A DNA stretch of 64,000 nucleotides, taken from assembly GCA_965229525.1 (NCBI GenBank), contig OZ245886.1, positions 2,294,001-2,358,000 on the forward strand, given 5' to 3'. The DNA comes from HXMU1420-13 sp965229525 (lineage in GTDB: Bacteria; Bacteroidota; Rhodothermia; Balneolales; Balneolaceae). Positions 60,801 to 64,000 of the stretch are shown piece by piece (positions within the stretch are counted from its first letter, which is position 1; the number at the start of each line of letters is the position of its first letter). Under the pieces are notes generated by a model. The model was not told where the DNA came from. It searched no databases and saw only the letters and a list, made by a program, of their open reading frames with translations. The position numbers and the translations under genes were made by a program.

Positions 60801-62492
60801 GTTCAGCATTTCAAATCAACATGGATTAACGCACCTGAAGGCGAAGCAGAGGAAAAGTATTTCAGAGCGATTAACACACTTTGGGAGGTTGATCAAAATT
60901 TTGAATTAACGCCATCACAAAGGGCTGCGCTTTCTGTTGAAGCTGCCACAATATTACTGGATTTATATTCAGCAAATCCGGGAAATATTCCAGTTGTTTG
61001 TTCTTTAAGTAGAGCATTCATACATATTGGAAAGCAAAAAGATGCTGCTAGTATTCTGAAGAATGCTTTTCAGCGTATCATTCAAAGTGAATCTGGAATT
61101 GATTTCAGTCTGCCGTTTCTTTTGCCACTAAAAGACCAGGAGGAAGGGCTAGTTCATAGCGATCCTCTAAATTGGCTAAAAGTAAAACTTGCCGAGGCAT
61201 GGATTTTACTTCAAAAAGATTCTACTTATTACTTAAATGAAAAAGAAGTTAAGCTTCTGAAGCAATTGAATGGCAATCCTGATGCATTGCCAATTATCCC
61301 AAAAATCGCCGAGGAATTATTAGCAAACGGAGAAATCGAGATTCAGACAGCTCCATCCAGAAAACCTGCCGGTAAGTTTATTCATATTGTATTTAATCAC
61401 GTATATGGCCAATCATTAAATGATTTACTGGTTTATACCAATGAAAAAACAGACCAGGAACATCATTTGCTATTGGAAAAACATACGGCCATCGAAGGTT
61501 TCTTTGTAGACCATAGCAATAATCCACTAGTAGAAACATTCGATTTTAACCATGACTTTGGCCGAGTTAAAAAAATCTGTTTGGCGGAGGATGTAGATGC
61601 CGTCTTTTTCCATGGTATGTTTCTTGATTGGCAGAAAAAACTAGTAAAACATATAGGATTCAAAAAGCATATTAGTTGGGTGATGTGGGGAGGCGATCTA
61701 TATAATCCTATCAAATATGGAAGGCCAATGAGATTCCTGGTGGGACTGGTTGATAGTATTCACACACCGATTAGCGGTGATTTAAAACTCTTTAAAGATG
61801 TCTATGGCGATAAAACGTATTACAACTATGGGTATCCATACGCAGGGATGTATGGCGATGAGCAACTGATTATTGAAAGGCAAGATCGTCCTTCAATTAT
61901 TGTAGGTAATTCTGGTGATAAGGGAAATCATCATGTAGAGATTTTAAATATTTTGGCCCAAAAAGAAGATATCCAGGATTATGAACTCATTTTACCGGTA
62001 GCATATAACCTGGACAAAGAATATGAGGCAAAGCTTCTATTCGAAATTGAAAAGTTAGGTCTTAAAGAGCATACTACGCTACAGAAGGAATTCTTACAGC
62101 CTGATGAGTACATCAAACTAATGGCGACTGCGAATATGTTTGTGGGAGCACATAACAGGCAGCAAGCGATCGGGAATGTCCTTGCATCGCTGTACGCAGG
62201 AAACAGGACCATCATTCGAAAGAATATCACCGTTAAGGATGAAGAACGCGAAAATCCAAGCTGGACATTTCTAACCGATTATGGTTTTGAGTTACAAGAT
62301 TATGAGTTGCTTAAAAGCGTTACCGCGTTAAGTGAACTCCCCAGTATTTCTGCACAGCAAATCGAAAAGCAGCAGAACGTAATTAGAGAAAAATTCGGAA
62401 TTGAAGCTCGCTCAAATCAACTCATAGAATCGAGCCGACAAATACTGGAAAAGATCCATCGTACACAACCGATGACAACAGAATCGGTTTAA
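57810..62492 (+). CDS. TPR / OGT-type glycosyltransferase / FkbM methyltransferase / WecF-like fusion protein
   Basis: The 1560-residue protein starts at GTG 57810 with GGAG 5 nt upstream. Residues 1-290 are TPRs. About 325-690 is an SPY/OGT (GT41) catalytic domain (GFISGGFRKHPVGWM, ILVELSGHSAFNRL, YSGGLTTCEALWMGVPVV at 584). About 745-935 is a FkbM-type SAM methyltransferase (VIEVGAGYGRSTVV, ETVSVDTLLDKV). A helical linker follows. About 1187-1530 is a WecF/GT56 Fuc4NAc transferase-like domain (HGMFLDW, WVMWGGDLY, GNSGDKGNHHVEIL, AHNRQQAIGNVLASL). No signal peptide; cytoplasmic. With the WecE-like gene 12 nt downstream it is probably a flagellin O-glycosylation enzyme. Domains seen; substrate inferred. 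Confidence 0.88.
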   Translation: MQTELARAQALLSKKQPNPDKAIKILRPLLNRGQAPWMAYHYMGVAMLQKADYKKALDYLLRAKENGGNEPETLHLISVAYYNIADFDQAVRFGNEAINKKRDFLEAWINLGAAYRAMADLEGAMKAYSEANQLDPKNAGIAYRIGSIYFDQGDLNKAKELYKITSKMEPNYIEAYLGQALIHLKVQEFSEAVGKIKEALKISPNNRLAKIQLAIAYKDWGKYAEAIALNEQLLKEKPKDGRLRINYALCLLEVGRFNEAEENYLRALKDSPDAPESLSNYLMGIHYNPERTKDEIFDAHLLWDQHFAPDVRNQRPIPKNIDRNKRLKVGFISGGFRKHPVGWMITRAIENLPKDQFEVFGYNTHSMYDSLSMRIKKRCDKWTSVLGYNDEIVAKIIQEDEIDILVELSGHSAFNRLKTVALEPVPITIKWVGGLFNTTGLQSMDYLLTDHYESPAGEEAYYTEKLVRMPDDYVCYEPPEYEINVGKLPALHKGYITFGCFNNPSKLNDQLIQQWSDILQMVPESKLFLKSKQYNTQSFVDQITHLFANNGIKSDRIIFEGYAMHEDLLASYNQVDIALDPWPYSGGLTTCEALWMGVPVVTCAGPTFAGRHSVTHLTNSGNADWVTDNWDDYKSKVIELASDLNELVSIRAGLRHKLLESALCDGARFGAHLSSAFREMWNQRVTGYEQNLKEGEWQDHINVEALSDVKLEDFCNKHQIPREAAYVLNHQEFQLSKDLTLALPRNKENFTYYNLTEKGGANQALSSILKQILNEGDQVIEVGAGYGRSTVVLAGLVGKSGSVISFEPNANVALYLKETRRINNLHQVEILETAASNNEGKTYLEIGSVEEFATVNEETGTSIIETVSVDTLLDKVDETSLKLFFIDTAGSWDKILAGARRTLDSVQPVICIGNHAELRSDDIRSLTDDVYHLYEYIEEVGVLSKLEDGHESTAKWIFGLTDEWVERLTTSGFVFINEEINFDFYSNFKDGVQFQPWVQHFKSTWINAPEGEAEEKYFRAINTLWEVDQNFELTPSQRAALSVEAATILLDLYSANPGNIPVVCSLSRAFIHIGKQKDAASILKNAFQRIIQSESGIDFSLPFLLPLKDQEEGLVHSDPLNWLKVKLAEAWILLQKDSTYYLNEKEVKLLKQLNGNPDALPIIPKIAEELLANGEIEIQTAPSRKPAGKFIHIVFNHVYGQSLNDLLVYTNEKTDQEHHLLLEKHTAIEGFFVDHSNNPLVETFDFNHDFGRVKKICLAEDVDAVFFHGMFLDWQKKLVKHIGFKKHISWVMWGGDLYNPIKYGRPMRFLVGLVDSIHTPISGDLKLFKDVYGDKTYYNYGYPYAGMYGDEQLIIERQDRPSIIVGNSGDKGNHHVEILNILAQKEDIQDYELILPVAYNLDKEYEAKLLFEIEKLGLKEHTTLQKEFLQPDEYIKLMATANMFVGAHNRQQAIGNVLASLYAGNRTIIRKNITVKDEERENPSWTFLTDYGFELQDYELLKSVTALSELPSISAQQIEKQQNVIREKFGIEARSNQLIESSRQILEKIHRTQPMTTESV

Positions 62493-62504
62493 TAAGGAGG
62501 GAAA

Positions 62505-63722
62505 ATGCAGCCACTAGATATACCTTTTAATAAACCTTTTATAACCGGCAACGAGCTTGAATACATAAAAGACGCTGTTGATTACGGCCACATTAGTGGA
62601 AACGGTAAATACACAAAACTAACACAGCAGTTTTTTGAGAGGCAGTTTGGTTTTAAAAAATGCTTACTAACCACATCATGTACAGATGCCTTAGAAATGT
62701 GCGCTATTCTGCTGGATATCCAACCGGGTGACGAAGTAATCATGCCTTCATATACCTTCGTAAGTACAGCAAATGCATTCGAATTACGTGGTGCAACTAT
62801 ACGGTTTGCCGATTCAAGAAAAGATCACCCCGGAATTGACGAAAGTTCCATCAAACCTCTCATTAATAACAAAACTAAAGCCATTGTTGTAGTTCATTAT
62901 GCAGGCGTTTCTTGTGATATGGATGAAATCATGGATTTGGCAGACGACTATGGTTTATATGTGGTTGAAGATGCTGCCCAGGCAATCAACAGTTATTATA
63001 CACATAGAGACGGTAGCGTGAGTCCACTTGGATCTATTGGTCATTTTGGCACATTCTCATTTCATGAGACCAAAAATATTATTTCCGGTGAAGGTGGAAT
63101 GCTGATTGTAAACGCCGAAGAATTCATAGATCGCGCAGAAATAATCTGGGAGAAAGGAACTAATAGAACAGCCTTTTTTAGAGGTGAAGTAGATAAGTAT
63201 GGTTGGGTTGATATTGGTTCTTCGTTTCTACCATCTGAGTTAAATGCGGCATTTTTGTATGCGCAGTTGAGCAATCTAATTCGTATCCAGCAAAAAAGAA
63301 TGGCAATTTGGAATAAGTATCATAAAGCACTAGAAGACACTTGCGTCCGGTTAAGTATCAGCCAACCAATAATTCCGGAATTCGCAACCAATAATGGTCA
63401 TATGTATTACCTGGTTTGTCGTTCCGTTACACAAAGGGATAATTTGATAGCGCATTTGCGAGATTTGGGAATTCATAGTGTGTTTCATTATCAATCGTTA
63501 CATGCTTCCGAGTATTTCAGTGAAAAACACGACGATCGAGTGTTATTGAACGCTGATATGTACAGCGATCGATTAGTGCGGCTTCCATTTTACTACGAAC
63601 TTACGATGGATGATCAGGATATTATTATTGACGCTGTTCGTAGTTTTGGTGGACGGCGTCAAAGTCTATTCCGCAAAGATTGGACTGAACCAATGGTAGG
63701 AACGCATGCTGCCACCGGGTAA
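62505..63722 (+). CDS. wecE: WecE-like dTDP-4-amino-4,6-dideoxygalactose transaminase (DegT family)
   Basis: The 405-residue PLP-dependent sugar aminotransferase. Signature stretches match WecE/RffA: LTTSCTDALEMCAILL, DEVIMPSYTFVSTANAFELR, the PLP Lys in FHETKNIISGEGG, and WEKGTNRTAFFRGEVDKYGW with DIGSSFLPSEL. It converts dTDP-4-keto-6-deoxyglucose to dTDP-4-amino-4,6-dideoxygalactose (Fuc4N), the precursor of the sugar used by WecF. It lies 12 nt after the fusion gene that carries a WecF-like domain, so donor supply and transfer seem co-expressed. No acetyltransferase (WecD) is in the window. AGGAGG precedes the ATG. Within DegT proteins specificity is moderately certain. Confidence 0.88.
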   Translation: MQPLDIPFNKPFITGNELEYIKDAVDYGHISGNGKYTKLTQQFFERQFGFKKCLLTTSCTDALEMCAILLDIQPGDEVIMPSYTFVSTANAFELRGATIRFADSRKDHPGIDESSIKPLINNKTKAIVVVHYAGVSCDMDEIMDLADDYGLYVVEDAAQAINSYYTHRDGSVSPLGSIGHFGTFSFHETKNIISGEGGMLIVNAEEFIDRAEIIWEKGTNRTAFFRGEVDKYGWVDIGSSFLPSELNAAFLYAQLSNLIRIQQKRMAIWNKYHKALEDTCVRLSISQPIIPEFATNNGHMYYLVCRSVTQRDNLIAHLRDLGIHSVFHYQSLHASEYFSEKHDDRVLLNADMYSDRLVRLPFYYELTMDDQDIIIDAVRSFGGRRQSLFRKDWTEPMVGTHAATG

Positions 63723-63795
63723 AAAGAAACTGTGAAAACAGTACTGGTAGATCGGTAAGCCGATTTCACCTTTTAGTTAAATACGATGCTTGAAT

Positions 63796-63830
63796 CGCCT
63801 TGACATGGAAAATGTCGAGGCGTTTTTTTT
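63796..63830 (+). terminator. Terminator after wecE-like gene
   Basis: Eleven-bp stem CGCCTTGACAT/ATGTCGAGGCG (one G-U) with a short GGAAA-type loop and eight T. The remaining 170 nt to the window end are A/T-rich and hold no gene; they probably lead to the next transcription unit. Confidence 0.9.
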
Positions 63831-64000
63831 GGACTTAGGTTTGAAGATTCTCAATGCGAAAAACCTAAAATAAATCCACTCTCAAAATTGGCTGAAATAG
63901 CCATAAAAAAATTCATTTTTCTTTTTAAGCTAAAAAAATATTTAAAAAATATTTCTGCAAAATAGCCTTTAATGATATCAAAAACGATGATTTTAGGGTT

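Noticed and set aside
3..64000. Prophage, insertion sequence, CRISPR, toxin-antitoxin or defence genes
   Set aside because: None seen; the window is almost wholly flagellar and chemotaxis genes with similar style throughout.

Overview
The window is an almost uninterrupted chemotaxis and flagellum gene cluster from a Gram-negative, low-G+C bacterium. Gram-negative because P-ring, L-ring and outer-membrane-barrel proteins are present. The style of the two secreted TonB-C-terminal proteins, the helix-rich flagellar set and a family of palindromic intergenic repeats suggest the Fibrobacterota-Chlorobiota-Bacteroidota (FCB) superphylum, perhaps a Balneolota/Rhodothermota lineage. That assignment is an inference from gene content, not a measured placement. 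No rRNA, tRNA, CRISPR array, insertion sequence or phage gene was seen.

Layout. (1) 1-7400, + strand: chemotaxis core in two units, cheY(partial)-cheX-cheA-cheR, then a terminator, then cheD-cheX2-cheB-cheY behind a sigma28-like promoter. (2) 7640-18170: cheW, two methyl-accepting proteins (MCPs), two duplicated TonB-C-terminal secreted proteins, a PAS/HisKA_2 kinase, an outer-membrane barrel, and on the - strand an Aer-like PAS protein and a histidine kinase. Most of these units have a sigma28-like promoter. (3) 18390-30070, +: flgBC, a small unknown gene, fliEFGHIJ, a MotE-like gene, fliK, flgD, flgE (rod, MS ring, switch, export ATPase, hook). (4) 30300-36750, +: motAB and fliLMNOPQR. (5) 36790-37260: three tandem 141-bp palindromic repeats. 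(6) 37309-44204, - strand: flhB, flhA, flhF, flhG, a small membrane protein, fliA (sigma28), and a small charged protein with its own promoter. (7) 44548-53032, +: flgFGAHIJNKL and a TPR/glycosyltransferase-like protein. (8) 53350-57377, -: fliS, fliD, a fliT-like gene, a FlgM-like gene, and a sigma54-dependent response regulator. (9) 57810-63722, +: a 1560-residue fusion enzyme and a WecE-type sugar aminotransferase.

How it works together. CheA and CheW with the MCPs drive CheY; CheR, CheB and CheD adapt the receptors; two CheX-type proteins should dephosphorylate CheY (no CheZ or CheC was seen). A NtrC-type regulator with a GAFTGA motif, a possible partner histidine kinase, three sigma54-like sites, FliA and about a dozen sigma28-like promoters outline a two-step flagellar hierarchy in which taxis genes are late genes.

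The most striking locus is region 9. One polypeptide joins TPRs, an SPY/OGT-type (GT41) domain, a FkbM-type methyltransferase domain and a WecF-like (GT56, Fuc4NAc transferase) domain, and it lies directly upstream of a WecE-like dTDP-Fuc4N-forming transaminase. This suggests a compact flagellin glycosylation system adding an O-linked glycan containing a 4-amino-4,6-dideoxyhexose, possibly methylated. No flagellin gene lies in the window.
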